Source: Mojavia pulchra JT2-VF2
Lineage (GTDB): Bacteria > Cyanobacteriota > Cyanobacteriia > Cyanobacteriales > Nostocaceae
NCBI GenBank assembly: GCA_019359325.1
Contig: JAHHHN010000001.1
Coordinates: forward strand, 496,001-560,000
Length of the DNA: 64,000 bases
Direction: 5' to 3'
Under the pieces are notes generated by a model. It did not search any database. It had not been told where the DNA came from and worked only from the letters and a program-made list of their open reading frames with translations. The position numbers and the translations under genes were made by a program. This document shows, piece after piece, positions 27,298 to 36,840 of this stretch. The first letter of the stretch is position 1; the number at the start of each line of letters is the position of its first letter.

Positions 27298-27828
27298 ATG
27301 GATACTGCTATTCTGCCATCCACATTGCTGCTAACCTTTTTGTTATCGGTTGGGCTGTTTTTCTTTATTCGTGCCTCAACTAAAGACCGCACCCAAACAG
27401 CACAACTGATATCTGAGCAAGACGAAGCTACTTTAATGCCTCAATTACAAGAGTATTTTCGCTCCCGGTCTTATCGAGTGGCAGCGATAGACCGAGAAAA
27501 AAACCAAGTGACTTTTGAAGGGTTTGTTAAACCAAGCTGGTTTTTGGCAGTGTTTTTGACACTGTTGGCATCGATTGGTCTTGTTTGTCTATCATTGGTT
27601 TTATCACTGCTGTTTCCTAGCTTTAGTGCCTTGTTTGTAGGCATACTATTGCTGTCGCCTTTGAGTGGCCTTTTTTATTGGAAAAAAGCTGGAAGACTTG
27701 AGAAAGTATCGCTCAAATTGGAAGCCAGACCAAATGAGCAATACTCCTCAAGTAAAATGACTGTAATTGCCCATCGGGACGAACTCATTGAGTTACAGAG
27801 GGCGCTACAGTTAAAACTTATTGAATAA
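27298..27828 (+). CDS. Cofactor assembly of complex C subunit B (CCB2/CCB4-like) membrane protein
   Basis: A 176-residue protein with an N-terminal helix (LLLTFLLSVGLFFFIRA) and a central hairpin of two helices (WFLAVFLTLLASIGLVCLSL and LFVGILLLSPLSGLFYW), separated by a soluble segment (YFRSRSYRVAAIDREKNQVTF). This matches the CCB2/CCB4 type of factor that helps attach haem c(i) to cytochrome b6 of the b6f complex in oxygenic phototrophs. It starts at ATG 27298 and probably forms an operon with the PadR gene. Assignment rests on layout and motif memory, so it is moderately sure. Confidence 0.75.
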   Translation: MDTAILPSTLLLTFLLSVGLFFFIRASTKDRTQTAQLISEQDEATLMPQLQEYFRSRSYRVAAIDREKNQVTFEGFVKPSWFLAVFLTLLASIGLVCLSLVLSLLFPSFSALFVGILLLSPLSGLFYWKKAGRLEKVSLKLEARPNEQYSSSKMTVIAHRDELIELQRALQLKLIE

Positions 27829-27866
27829 CTATTGATGTTATCAATCATCCATTAGTATGAGATGCA

Positions 27867-28225
27867 GGCTTCTGACAAAATTTTCCGGAGACAGGCATTA
27901 GGGAGCTGAAAAGACAAGTAATAATATGTCAATTACCCTACGATATTATATCGTAGGGAAAAACTATATCTTTTGATAGAGCGTTCTGAGCAATCCACTA
28001 ATTGAGCGTGCAACTTCGCTCTTGCTTATAGACACGTTTCGCTCTATTCTGACTCCCTTCTGCATGATCAGACTATAAATCAACCCGTGCAAACAAGCAT
28101 GGTTTGAGATGAGTTGATTGTCCGATTACCTGGACTAGCTCTACTGGCAAATCAACTACAAACTAAAAAAATGAAAATTTGGCATAACATGAGCAATTTT
28201 GCCAGTTAAATGATTGTCAGAAGCC
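27867..28225. mobile_element. MITE-like element with 12-bp perfect terminal inverted repeats
   Basis: GGCTTCTGACAA (27867-27878) and TTGTCAGAAGCC (28214-28225) are exact inverted repeats bounding 359 bp of non-coding DNA. ATGCA stands directly outside the left end and again 2 bp outside the right end, a possible target duplication. The interior carries the palindrome at 27936-27958 and a stem with AATCAAC/GTTGATT. It has no transposase, so any movement would need one in trans. A chance inverted repeat remains possible. Confidence 0.45.
27936..27958. repeat. Perfect 23-bp palindrome
   Basis: CCCTACGATAT and ATATCGTAGGG are exact inverted repeats around a single T. It could extrude as a cruciform, serve as an operator, or fold the 3' end of the upstream transcript 108 bp past the CCB-type gene stop. 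Confidence 0.85.
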
Positions 28226-28256
28226 GTATGCAATACGTAAATTAAGCATTCGTGCG

Positions 28257-28574
28257 TCAGCGACTAGCCAAAGCTAATGTTTCCTGACCAGCAGGAGCTT
28301 CTAAGATCCTCAAGCTGGGAAACAAGAAATGATTTTCTTCTACGTATTGAGCACCAAATAGTCCTTTTTCTGCCCAAAAATAACGGTCTGTGGTGTGTTC
28401 GTTCCGCTTTACCAGTAGCAATGCAGGTGGGGCAATTCCTTCAGCTAGAATAAATTTTCTAGCTGCTGTAACTGGTTTTTCTTCGCCACTTTCGATGCTA
28501 TATTGAGGCACGTGCTCTAGAATTCGCCGCCCTTCTTGGCGACGACGACTTTTGCGCTTCCGTCTCCTGGCCAA
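28257..28574 (-). CDS. DUF3155 family protein
   Basis: A 105-residue protein with a strongly basic start (ARRRKRKSRRRQEGRRI), then EHVPQYSIESGEEKPVTAARKFI and TDRYFWAEKGLFGAQYVEEN, the DUF3155 pattern conserved in cyanobacteria. The start is TTG 28574: a GAGGAGG ribosome site lies 8 nt upstream and the basic run begins directly after it. The basic head suggests nucleic-acid or ribosome binding, which is inference. No function is established. Confidence 0.85.
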   Translation of the reverse strand: MARRRKRKSRRRQEGRRILEHVPQYSIESGEEKPVTAARKFILAEGIAPPALLLVKRNEHTTDRYFWAEKGLFGAQYVEENHFLFPSLRILEAPAGQETLALASR

Positions 28575-28860
28575 CCTATTTTCCTCCTCTTTCAAGCTAT
28601 AAATTGTAGTGTTAGCTACAAAATACGTCGTAATTATATAGGTTCTAGTTCAAAAAATCAACCGTTTTTCACCTTTTGATACAGCAAAAATAATATCTTT
28701 AATTTAAGGGCAGATAAATCAAAATTAGGAAATATATAATTTCCTGGCGCAAACCATTACTAAAAAGATTTAGTTAAGCTTTATTAAATGATCTGTGAAA
28801 AATTAAGCCTCTTCTTTAATGTACCCTCAAAGTCTGTAATTCTGAGCAATATTCTAAAAA

Positions 28861-30207
28861 ATGTTAATGTCTGCCAGTTCTGATTTTGTTGCTCTGTGCC
28901 GAGAGCAAATAGCACTACTAACCCAAGGGCTTGGAGCATCGTTAAGTGTTGTCTATCTAACACAAGAATTGGTAGAAGCTCCTACAGATCAGGCGAAATT
29001 AATTCCTGTGGTGATTTATCCAGAGACGGCAATATTACCTCCAGGGGAGGATGCTACTGAGGCGACAGGATGTAGGCAACTTCAAGTAGGAAATATTTTG
29101 GCATTACCCCAGTATCCCAGAAAATTATTGGCACCAGGGTCGGAATCTTCTAGCTCATCACAGGAATCTGGGATGCCAGAGGAATATATGCTCAGTAGCA
29201 ACCAAATGGTTTTGCCTCTAATCCATGAGGGTGTGATGATGGGGTTACTGGTGACAGGTAGGGAAGACAGGGCATGGAGTGAGCAAGAGCAAAATGAAAT
29301 TCAAAGGATAGCCCAAACGCTGGCGATCGCCTGTATTTTGGATCAGCGTCGAGCATGGTTACAGCATGAGCTACATCAACAACAAATCCTGCAAGAACAG
29401 CAGCGCGATTTGTTAGATAATTTATTGCACCAGTTTCGCAATCCCTTAACAGCATTAAGAACCTTTGGTAAACTACTGATCAAGCGATTGCGGCCAGGAG
29501 ATCCTAACCGAGATGTCGCAACCAATATAGTCCGAGAAAGCGATCGCCTCCAAGAATTATTGCAACAGTTTGATCAAGCTATTGACTTGACACAGGCAGA
29601 TTTAGCTCCACTCTCGCTGCCAGAAAACCGAGAATTCGTAGAAGCGACTATTCAAAAAGAATCTAAACCAGCCCTTTTATTGCCAGGAACAGGAGATAAA
29701 GTAGCTGACTGCTCTTTAGCAGATTTGTTAACACCATTGTTAATCTCAGCTAAAGCTATTGCACAGGAACGAAATCTACAACTGATAACTAAAATTCCTC
29801 GAAATTTACCTTTAGTACGCGCTAATATCAAAGCATTACAAGAGGTAATAAGTAATATAATTGATAATGCCTTGAAATATACTCCTGCTGGTGGTAAGAT
29901 TCTAGTTCAGCTAGGACAAAAAAAAGATAATTTTCAAGGAATTTCTATCAGTGACACAGGTCCTGGGATTCCTCCGCAAGATTTAGAACATCTTGGAGAG
30001 CGTCATTACCGTGGTGTACAAGCAAAAACAGAAATACCTGGCACAGGTTTGGGGCTAGCGATTGCCAAACAATTAATAGAACAAATGCAGGGCAAGATTG
30101 AAGTTTTTAGCCCTGCAATTAATTCGCTGATTACATCACCTAAGACACCGGGAACTACGTTTATTATTTGGTTACCTGAAGTTCACCGAAACAGTGCTGA
30201 TTCCTGA
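28861..30207 (+). CDS. GAF-domain sensor histidine kinase, Hik2/CSK-like
   Basis: A 448-residue soluble kinase with an N-terminal GAF domain (about 5-160), a dimerisation/phospho-acceptor helix with the His near residue 190 (LLHQFRNPLTALRTFG), and an ATPase domain with N box NIIDNALKYTP, G1 DTGPGIPP and G2 GTGLGLAIAK. The SSDFVALCREQIALLTQGLG start and domain order fit cyanobacterial Hik2, the relative of plant chloroplast sensor kinase, which reports redox or salt state and has been linked to the regulator Rre1. The frame starts at ATG 28861 or 28867. Histidine kinase is certain; Hik2 is likely. Confidence 0.88.
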   Translation: MLMSASSDFVALCREQIALLTQGLGASLSVVYLTQELVEAPTDQAKLIPVVIYPETAILPPGEDATEATGCRQLQVGNILALPQYPRKLLAPGSESSSSSQESGMPEEYMLSSNQMVLPLIHEGVMMGLLVTGREDRAWSEQEQNEIQRIAQTLAIACILDQRRAWLQHELHQQQILQEQQRDLLDNLLHQFRNPLTALRTFGKLLIKRLRPGDPNRDVATNIVRESDRLQELLQQFDQAIDLTQADLAPLSLPENREFVEATIQKESKPALLLPGTGDKVADCSLADLLTPLLISAKAIAQERNLQLITKIPRNLPLVRANIKALQEVISNIIDNALKYTPAGGKILVQLGQKKDNFQGISISDTGPGIPPQDLEHLGERHYRGVQAKTEIPGTGLGLAIAKQLIEQMQGKIEVFSPAINSLITSPKTPGTTFIIWLPEVHRNSADS

Positions 30208-30323
30208 GTAACAAGTGCTGATTAAAAAACTAAAATGAATTGCACGAGCGCACAAACAGCCTCAGTACTCAGCACTACTGAAAATTAATCACTTGTAAAT
30301 AAGCAATAGCTAATAACTGAAGC

Positions 30324-31568
30324 CTATCTGAGTGATACCAGCAAATTTTGATTGATTGTCATTTGGAGGTCGGTGTCTGGGTCAATTGCAATTAAATCAA
30401 CGCTGCTTTTACCAAAGAACAACCCAATCAACGCACCGATACCAGCCCCACCCAGAACTTCTTCTGTAGCGATCGCGCGATCGCCCGTGACTGCTGATAC
30501 CGCAGCCGCTGCTCCTGCGCCCAAGACGGTATTCTGAATGATAGTGCCAGTACTTGTACCTTTGTTGACTGTTTGTGTTTTGGTAATCACTTCAGAAGTG
30601 GCATTAAGCTGATACTCTTGCCCTGTGGTTAAAACCAGTCTCTGGGCAACGAATTGAGAACCACCTTGAGCGGGTTTAAGTTGTCCAATCACCTGACTAC
30701 CAGCAGGAATTACTACTGCTCCCTCCTGTGTAACCACGTTTTGCGCCACCGTCAGTGTCAAAGGTGCAGTTTCATCCTTAGTGACGAGGATTTTTTCAGC
30801 CTTGTCATACTTGACAGGAATAGCAGTTCCTTGAGGAATTGTGACGGCGACAGGCGTTGTGGGTGTGGTTGGTTGAACAGCCACAATATACGGAGAGTTA
30901 ATTGCTGAGGCTTGATTAGCACTAACTAATGCCTGGTAGATAAAAGCTGCTACCTGTGCCCGCGTAGCGGTTGTAGTCGGATTCAAGAAATTAACATTAG
31001 GATAGTTGACTACAATTTGTTTCTCAGTCGCCGCCGCGATGGGACTACGGGCATAGCTAGCGATGTTAGCAGCATCATTAAAGTATTGCAGAGTGCTTTC
31101 AACATTTCTGTTGGGAGTGTATTCCAAACCGTTGGCAAGGGAAACCAAAACCTGCTGGCGAGGAATAGCTTGGTTAGGCTCGAAGCGATTTCCAGGATAT
31201 CCTGACAAGAAACCGATGGTATAGGCTTGCTGAATGGCACTGGATGCCCAATAATTGCTTGGCACATCAATAAAATTGATGGCTTGCCGTTGTGGTGCTT
31301 TTTGGAAAGCTTTGTTGACCATAGCGGCAAATTGAGCGCGTGTCACCGGTTCTTCTGGACGAAAACTGCCATCAGGAAATCCAGCAATTACACCTCGCTG
31401 TGATAACTGTTGAATAAATTGTGCTGCCCAGTAGTTAGATGAAACATCAGAAAAAGTAGTTTGAGCTAAAGATGGAGTAACTGCAATAAAGGGTGCTACA
31501 GCTCCTGCTGTAATACTTAAAGCCATGAGTGCGGCTGTGCCAGATTGCCAATGATTTAAAGCAAACAT
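30324..31568 (-). CDS. SLH-domain envelope protein with conserved C-terminal domain
   Basis: A 414-residue exported protein with a signal peptide (ALMALSITAGAVAPFIAVTPSLAQ) and three S-layer homology repeats at about 38-90, 97-150 and 160-220 (FSDVSSNYWAAQFIQQL, FIDVPSNYWASSAIQQ, YFNDAANIASYARSPI). SLH domains bind the cell wall. Residues about 245-414 form another domain (AVTIPQGTAIPVKYDKAEKI, a glycine/alanine-rich hydrophobic stretch, then LLVSLR) shared with the next gene. It starts at ATG 31568. Likely an outer-envelope structural protein. Confidence 0.88.
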   Translation of the reverse strand: MFALNHWQSGTAALMALSITAGAVAPFIAVTPSLAQTTFSDVSSNYWAAQFIQQLSQRGVIAGFPDGSFRPEEPVTRAQFAAMVNKAFQKAPQRQAINFIDVPSNYWASSAIQQAYTIGFLSGYPGNRFEPNQAIPRQQVLVSLANGLEYTPNRNVESTLQYFNDAANIASYARSPIAAATEKQIVVNYPNVNFLNPTTTATRAQVAAFIYQALVSANQASAINSPYIVAVQPTTPTTPVAVTIPQGTAIPVKYDKAEKILVTKDETAPLTLTVAQNVVTQEGAVVIPAGSQVIGQLKPAQGGSQFVAQRLVLTTGQEYQLNATSEVITKTQTVNKGTSTGTIIQNTVLGAGAAAAVSAVTGDRAIATEEVLGGAGIGALIGLFFGKSSVDLIAIDPDTDLQMTINQNLLVSLR

Positions 31569-31928
31569 TTATTTTTTCGTCCTAAAGTTTTTTTATTTTC
31601 TGTTAATTAATTAGACACTTTATCAAGTAAAATGTTCCTAAAATATTCAAGTTTCACATAAAGCATTATTTTAGTAACAAATCCATAAAAAATATCAATT
31701 TACAATTATCTAAAAAATAGATAATCATGGTATTAGCTAATTATCTATTCTCTACGCTAAAAGCGGTATACTAACAATCATAGATATTGAACAAGACGAT
31801 ATATTGCTAGAATAGTTGCTGAACAATAAGATTTTTTGACTGTAAAAAATTAAACGATCGCACACAATAGTTAAAGTGGCGATCGCAGATTGGGGATGAT
31901 TAAAGTCACGACTTAAATTGAGTTAAGC
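31569..31928. other. Intergenic region between two paralogous envelope genes
   Basis: 360 AT-rich bases with two HIP1-like sites near 31855-31892. Nothing else was recognised; it should hold the promoter of the SLH gene. Confidence 0.4.
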
Positions 31929-32621
31929 CTAGTAGCGGGATAGTACCAAACTAGAGGTCAAAGTGACATCTAAATCCTGTTCAGGCCGCAAGACGAAAAC
32001 ATCAGCTTGTTTTTTCCGTAACAGTATACTTGCTCCAGCACCAGCCGCCGCACCAATAATAGGTTCTAAAACTTCAATTTTGCGGTTACCTGTAATTAAA
32101 GAGATTACACTAGCAGCACCTGCACCAATCGCTGCATCTGTTAAGATACTTCCAGTATCTGAACCCTGCGAGATTCTTTCAGTTTGGGTAACTGTTCGAG
32201 AAGTTGCATTAATTTGCTGACGCCGGCCAGAAGCAAATACTAATTCTTGCGCTACAAACCTCACACCTTTATTCTGGTTATTATTTCTATCACTGGAATA
32301 ACGTCCATCCAGATTTACAGGTTCTAGTCTGCCAACAACTTCAGTTCCACGAGGAATCAATACCTGTCTGTTTCTATCGATAATATCGCTTTCTATTTTC
32401 AGAGTTAGAGGTAAAGTCTCCCCTGGATTCACAATTACTTTTTCTTTCTCGTAGGTAACAGGCAATGTTACATTATTAGGAATAGTAATTGTTCTAGATT
32501 GACCAATATTGTATTGAGCATTAGCAGGGGTAGAGGTAAATAGAGGAGTAATTGCACCTGTGGTAATTGCCATTGCCATCAGTGCAGCGGTTCCAGATTT
32601 CCAACGATAAAAAAGTGTCAT
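31929..32621 (-). CDS. Exported protein sharing the C-terminal domain of the SLH gene
   Basis: A 230-residue protein starting at ATG 32621 with a signal peptide (GTAALMAMAITTGAITPLFTST). It lacks SLH repeats. The remainder aligns by eye with residues 245-414 of the neighbouring SLH protein: SRTITIPNNVTLPVTYEKEKV, VLIPRGTEVVGRLEP, RFVAQELVFASGR, the Ala/Gly stretch AAIGAGAASVISLITGNR and the end DLDVTLTSSLVLSR. Tandem duplication followed by gain or loss of the SLH part explains the pair. Function is unknown; an envelope role is inferred. Confidence 0.82.
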   Translation of the reverse strand: MTLFYRWKSGTAALMAMAITTGAITPLFTSTPANAQYNIGQSRTITIPNNVTLPVTYEKEKVIVNPGETLPLTLKIESDIIDRNRQVLIPRGTEVVGRLEPVNLDGRYSSDRNNNQNKGVRFVAQELVFASGRRQQINATSRTVTQTERISQGSDTGSILTDAAIGAGAASVISLITGNRKIEVLEPIIGAAAGAGASILLRKKQADVFVLRPEQDLDVTLTSSLVLSRY

Positions 32622-33746
32622 AGTAGAGTTTCCGTTTATATCTGTGAGATATTTATTGACGCAGATTTACTGAGATTGTTTCTGAATATTTTTAAACCTA
32701 TCTACAGGGGTATTCTCAAGGTAAGGGTGCTTTTTCAGCGAGGAGTATTTGCGATTGTTCCTCAACATTTCTATTGCTAACGCACGTCCATTACTCAGTT
32801 CACAACGCTCACACATATAGCATATGACGAAAACTTTGGTGAGATTGTTCCTAAACAGTTTACCTCTGCCTAATACTATATATACTGCTGAAATACAAGC
32901 GAATAGGCTGAGTGTGAACTCTCACTTACATTGTAGATTTATTTTTGAGTATTAAAAATTAAGAATTAGCGTATCAAGAAATACCTAGCAATTAGAAATG
33001 ACGCGCCAGTGCTACAACGGGGAACCACCAAGGGCGCGCTGGCTTGGCTATACAAACGAAACTCACCTACGCGGGTTTGCTTTTTCAAATTATCCACAGT
33101 GATATCGTCTCTGGACTTACGACTTCCTATCTAAGCTTACTTTCGTTAGATAACTTAGGTGCTGAAAATTCCTCGACTATTCCTTCTTGAATCGAGTGAG
33201 CAATGTGGTAAAACTGGGGGTTAATCTGAAGAAATATTTAGTTTTTTCGTATTGAAGGCAAAATTGTTCAGTTAACTCTCATCAATCAGCTAAGGTGAAA
33301 CCAATTTGCCTTTACTCTTCCTCTCCTACCCATGTATACACGGCTTAACCAGAGGATTATTTGATTTTTGTGGTGCATGTAAAAAGCTTTAGCTAGTTTA
33401 CACTAGACAGCCTCAGCGAATAGAATTCCTAGTTATTTGCCTGCTTCTTTTACAAATAAACAAGTAAACAATCAAAAATTTTCCCTTTCTTCGTTAGTCG
33501 CTGTTCTGCTTAAGCTTTTTTCTTAGTTAGCAAGGATAAATATCGGTCAATCTCCAAAGGAGGTTTATTTTTTCTTTGAACTTGACAAAAATCCTTCAGG
33601 CAACAAGAAAAAACCGTTGATTACATTGTTAAATTTTGTAAAATAGAAGTCTTACAGGCTAGAATCCTGATATTTAGATAGTTAGACTAACAAGAAGTGC
33701 ATCTGTACTGTTAATTATTAAAAGTATATGTGGCCTTATAGCCTCA
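32622..33746. other. Long intergenic region upstream of sbcC
   Basis: About 1.1 kb without a supported gene. A GC-richer patch at about 33001-33050 (CGCGCCAGTG...GGGCGCGCTGGC) contrasts with the AT-rich surroundings and looks like an interspersed repeat. CTCC-AAA-GGAG followed by a T-rich run lies at 33554-33575. No RNA gene was recognised. Confidence 0.45.
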
Positions 33747-36700
33747 ATGATCCCAGTACAACTAATCCTTAAAAATTTTCTCAGTTATCGTGATGCAACT
33801 TTAGATTTTCGCGGTTTGCATACAGCTTGTATTTGCGGTTCCAATGGTGCGGGTAAGTCATCGCTTCTAGAAGCTATTACTTGGGCAATTTGGGGCGAAA
33901 GCCGCGCCACATCTGAAGACGATGTTATCCATTCGGGAGCTAAAGAAGTTCGGGTTGATTTCACATTCCAAAGTAATCAGCAAAAATACCGGGTGATTCG
34001 CACCCGTGTGCGGAGTGGGGCTAGCGTCCTAGAATTTCAAATTGAAACACCCTCTGGTTTTCGGCCGTTGACAGGTAAAGGAGTCAGGGCAACACAGGAT
34101 TTGATTTTAGAACATATCAAGCTCGATTACGATACTTTTATTAATTCTGCCTACCTGCGTCAAGGTCGTGCAGATGAATTCATGCTCAAGCGTCCCACTG
34201 AACGCAAAGAAATTTTAGCAGAGTTATTGAAGCTTAATCAGTACGATGATTTGGAAGAACGGGCAAAAGAGTCCTCCCGTCAGTTTAAAGCACGGGGGGA
34301 GGAGTTAGAGCGTTCTTTAGAGTCGATGAAAACTCAACTGCAACAACGTGAGGTAACTCAGACGCAAAGAGCCGAGTTAGAAGCAGAACTTAACCAACTG
34401 CAACAAGTGCAAGCTTTTGAGAATATTCAATTACAAAGTTTGCAAGTTGTGCAGCACCAGCGCCAAACAAAAGTAGAACAACTCAGTTTTGTGAGGCAGC
34501 AATACCAAAATCTTACCCAAGACTGCGATCGCCTGCAACAAGAGCAGTTAGCAATTAAAAGTCAGTTATCAGATTTAGAAGGCATACTAAATCAAGCAGA
34601 TGAGATCAAAGCTGGATACGTTGAATATCAAAGTCTGCAATCTCAAGAAGAAGCTTTTGCTAGCAAATTTGAACACTACACTCGCGCTCAACAAAATCGC
34701 CAACAAAAGCAACAGCAGCTTACTAAACAAATTAATGAAATTGAACGGCAGCTGCAACAAGCCCAAGCTCAATTAGAAGCGTTACAGCAACAAGAGCGAG
34801 AAATTCAGCAAACTCTTACCAAGTCAGCTGAGGTAGAAGCTGGTTTGGCACAATTAGCCGCAGCGCGTCAACGTGTTGCTCATCTCGATCAATTGCAAAT
34901 GCAAGTGTCTCCCTTGCTGCAACAAAGGGCAACTTTACAAAGCCAACTCGATCGGTTACAAGCTGGTTTGGTAGCACGAATCGAACAGCTAGAATCTACA
35001 GAAAACCAATTGCAACGCCAGCATCGTCGCCAACCACAACTGCAACAAGCAGTGATGGATGTGGCCATCCAAATTGAAGAATTGGAAAAAAAGCGGGTTT
35101 ATCTGCAACGAGTGCAAGAAAAAGGACAGGAGAGACGTCACTTTATTGAACGGTTGCAAGCTCACCAACGGGACTATGAAAAACTGTTAGGAGAACTAGA
35201 GCAAAAACTGCAAATGCTCCAAAACCCTAACGCTCTTTGTCCATTGTGTGAGCGTCCTCTAGATGAACATCACTGGAATCGGGTAGTCCAAAAAACTGAA
35301 GAAGAGTTGAAGGATACCCAAGGACAATTTTGGGTAGTCCGAGAACAGATGGCTGTCTCAGATAGAGAAATTCAGGTGCTTAGGCAAGAATACCGAGAAA
35401 TATCCCAACAGTTGGCAACTTACGATACCTTGCGCGAACAAAGAGGACAGTTGGCAGCACAGTTAGAGGCTAACAGCGATGTTCAACAACAGCTACAACA
35501 AATTGCTATTGAGAAACAACATCTAGAGCGATCGCTACAAGTAGGTGATTACGCCCCAGATAAACAGTCGGAACTGCACCAGCTAGACCAATATCTGCAA
35601 CAATTAAATTACAATGAACAAAATCACGCCCTGGCTCGTAGCGAAGTTGAACGCTGGCGGTGGGCAGAGATTAAACAAGGGCAGATTAAAGATGCTAGCA
35701 AGCGGCAAGCGCAACTAACAGCACGCAAGCCGGAATTACAAGCTAATATTGCTCAATTACAAGCTCGAATCCAGCAAGAGCAAACTGATTCTGAGTGTGC
35801 CAAACAAATAGCTGCCCTTGATCGTTACATTGTCGAGATTGGCTACAGTTCAGAGCAACACAATCATCTCCGTATGGCTGTACGCCAAGCTCAATCTTGG
35901 CAGTTACGCTATCAACAAATGTTGTCCGCACAGCAGCAGTATCCTCAACTCCAAGCCAGATTGCAAGAGTTAGAGGCTGCCAAAAACGCTAGATTAGCTG
36001 AACGGCAAACACTTGGTAGCCAAATCGAAAGCATGAAACAGCAGTTAGAAGAAACTGCCAACCCAACTGCTCAAATTCAAGCTTTAGAGCAACAACTTCA
36101 GACACGCAGACGGCAACTTGATGAACAAATAGCGAAGTTGGGGCGTTTAGAACAGTTGGCTATGCATCTAGAAACACTGCAAACTCAGTACGAGCAACAG
36201 CAACAGCAGTTGTTATCTTGCAAGCAGCAACATCGCGTTTATCAGGAATTAGCGCAGGCATTTGGTAAAAATGGTATCCAAGCATTAATGATTGAGAATG
36301 TCTTGCCACAGCTAGAAGCCGAAACAAATCAACTGCTCTCACGACTTAGTGCCAATCAGCTGCATGTACAATTTATTACTCAAAAAGCTGGGCGGAGTGG
36401 CAAGTCAACGAAGAAAAATGTCAAGCTGATAGACACCTTAGATATTTTAATTGCCGATGCTAGAGGAACGCGAGCTTATGAAACTTACTCTGGTGGGGAA
36501 GCCTTTAGAATTAACTTTGCCATTCGTTTAGCCTTGGCGAAGTTATTGGCGCAACGGGCGGGAGCGGCGTTGCAGTTATTGATTATTGATGAAGGTTTTG
36601 GCACACAGGATGCAGAAGGATGCGATCGCTTGATTGCAGCGATTAATGCGATCGCATCTGATTTTGCTTGCATTCTCACCGTTACCCATATGCCCCACCT

Positions 36701-36773
36701 CAAAGAAGCCTTCCAAGCCCGTATCGAAGTTAGTAAAAACCAGCAAGGTTCTCAGCTGCATTTGTTAACTTAA
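33747..36773 (+). CDS. sbcC: SbcC-type exonuclease subunit (SMC-like ATPase)
   Basis: A 1008-residue Rad50/SbcC protein. The Walker A (CGSNGAGKSSLLEAI) is near residue 33, the Q loop near 140 (INSAYLRQGRADEF), then about 700 residues of Gln/Glu-rich coiled coil with a zinc hook CPLCERPL near residue 495, and the C-terminal signature (YSGGEAFRINFAIRLAL) with Walker B (LLIIDEGFGTQD). With SbcD it opens and degrades hairpins and blocked DNA ends. No sbcD is in the window. It starts at ATG 33747 after a long non-coding region. Confidence 0.95.
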   Translation: MIPVQLILKNFLSYRDATLDFRGLHTACICGSNGAGKSSLLEAITWAIWGESRATSEDDVIHSGAKEVRVDFTFQSNQQKYRVIRTRVRSGASVLEFQIETPSGFRPLTGKGVRATQDLILEHIKLDYDTFINSAYLRQGRADEFMLKRPTERKEILAELLKLNQYDDLEERAKESSRQFKARGEELERSLESMKTQLQQREVTQTQRAELEAELNQLQQVQAFENIQLQSLQVVQHQRQTKVEQLSFVRQQYQNLTQDCDRLQQEQLAIKSQLSDLEGILNQADEIKAGYVEYQSLQSQEEAFASKFEHYTRAQQNRQQKQQQLTKQINEIERQLQQAQAQLEALQQQEREIQQTLTKSAEVEAGLAQLAAARQRVAHLDQLQMQVSPLLQQRATLQSQLDRLQAGLVARIEQLESTENQLQRQHRRQPQLQQAVMDVAIQIEELEKKRVYLQRVQEKGQERRHFIERLQAHQRDYEKLLGELEQKLQMLQNPNALCPLCERPLDEHHWNRVVQKTEEELKDTQGQFWVVREQMAVSDREIQVLRQEYREISQQLATYDTLREQRGQLAAQLEANSDVQQQLQQIAIEKQHLERSLQVGDYAPDKQSELHQLDQYLQQLNYNEQNHALARSEVERWRWAEIKQGQIKDASKRQAQLTARKPELQANIAQLQARIQQEQTDSECAKQIAALDRYIVEIGYSSEQHNHLRMAVRQAQSWQLRYQQMLSAQQQYPQLQARLQELEAAKNARLAERQTLGSQIESMKQQLEETANPTAQIQALEQQLQTRRRQLDEQIAKLGRLEQLAMHLETLQTQYEQQQQQLLSCKQQHRVYQELAQAFGKNGIQALMIENVLPQLEAETNQLLSRLSANQLHVQFITQKAGRSGKSTKKNVKLIDTLDILIADARGTRAYETYSGGEAFRINFAIRLALAKLLAQRAGAALQLLIIDEGFGTQDAEGCDRLIAAINAIASDFACILTVTHMPHLKEAFQARIEVSKNQQGSQLHLLT

Positions 36774-36778
36774 AAATT

Positions 36779-36815
36779 ACAGTAGTTAGTAACAAAAAGC
36801 GCGACTAACTACTGT
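36779..36815. terminator. Hairpin between convergent genes
   Basis: ACAGTAGTTAGT and ACTAACTACTGT form a perfect 12-bp stem with a 13-nt loop, 5 bp after the sbcC stop and 25 bp from the stop of the opposing gene. It could end transcription from both sides, though it lacks a clear T-tract. Confidence 0.6.
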
Positions 36816-36840
36816 CCACTATTCACTGACTTAGCAGCAA

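Noticed and set aside
33554-33575. CTCC-AAA-GGAG stem with T-run as a terminator
   Set aside because: A 4-bp stem is too weak and no gene ends nearby on that strand.
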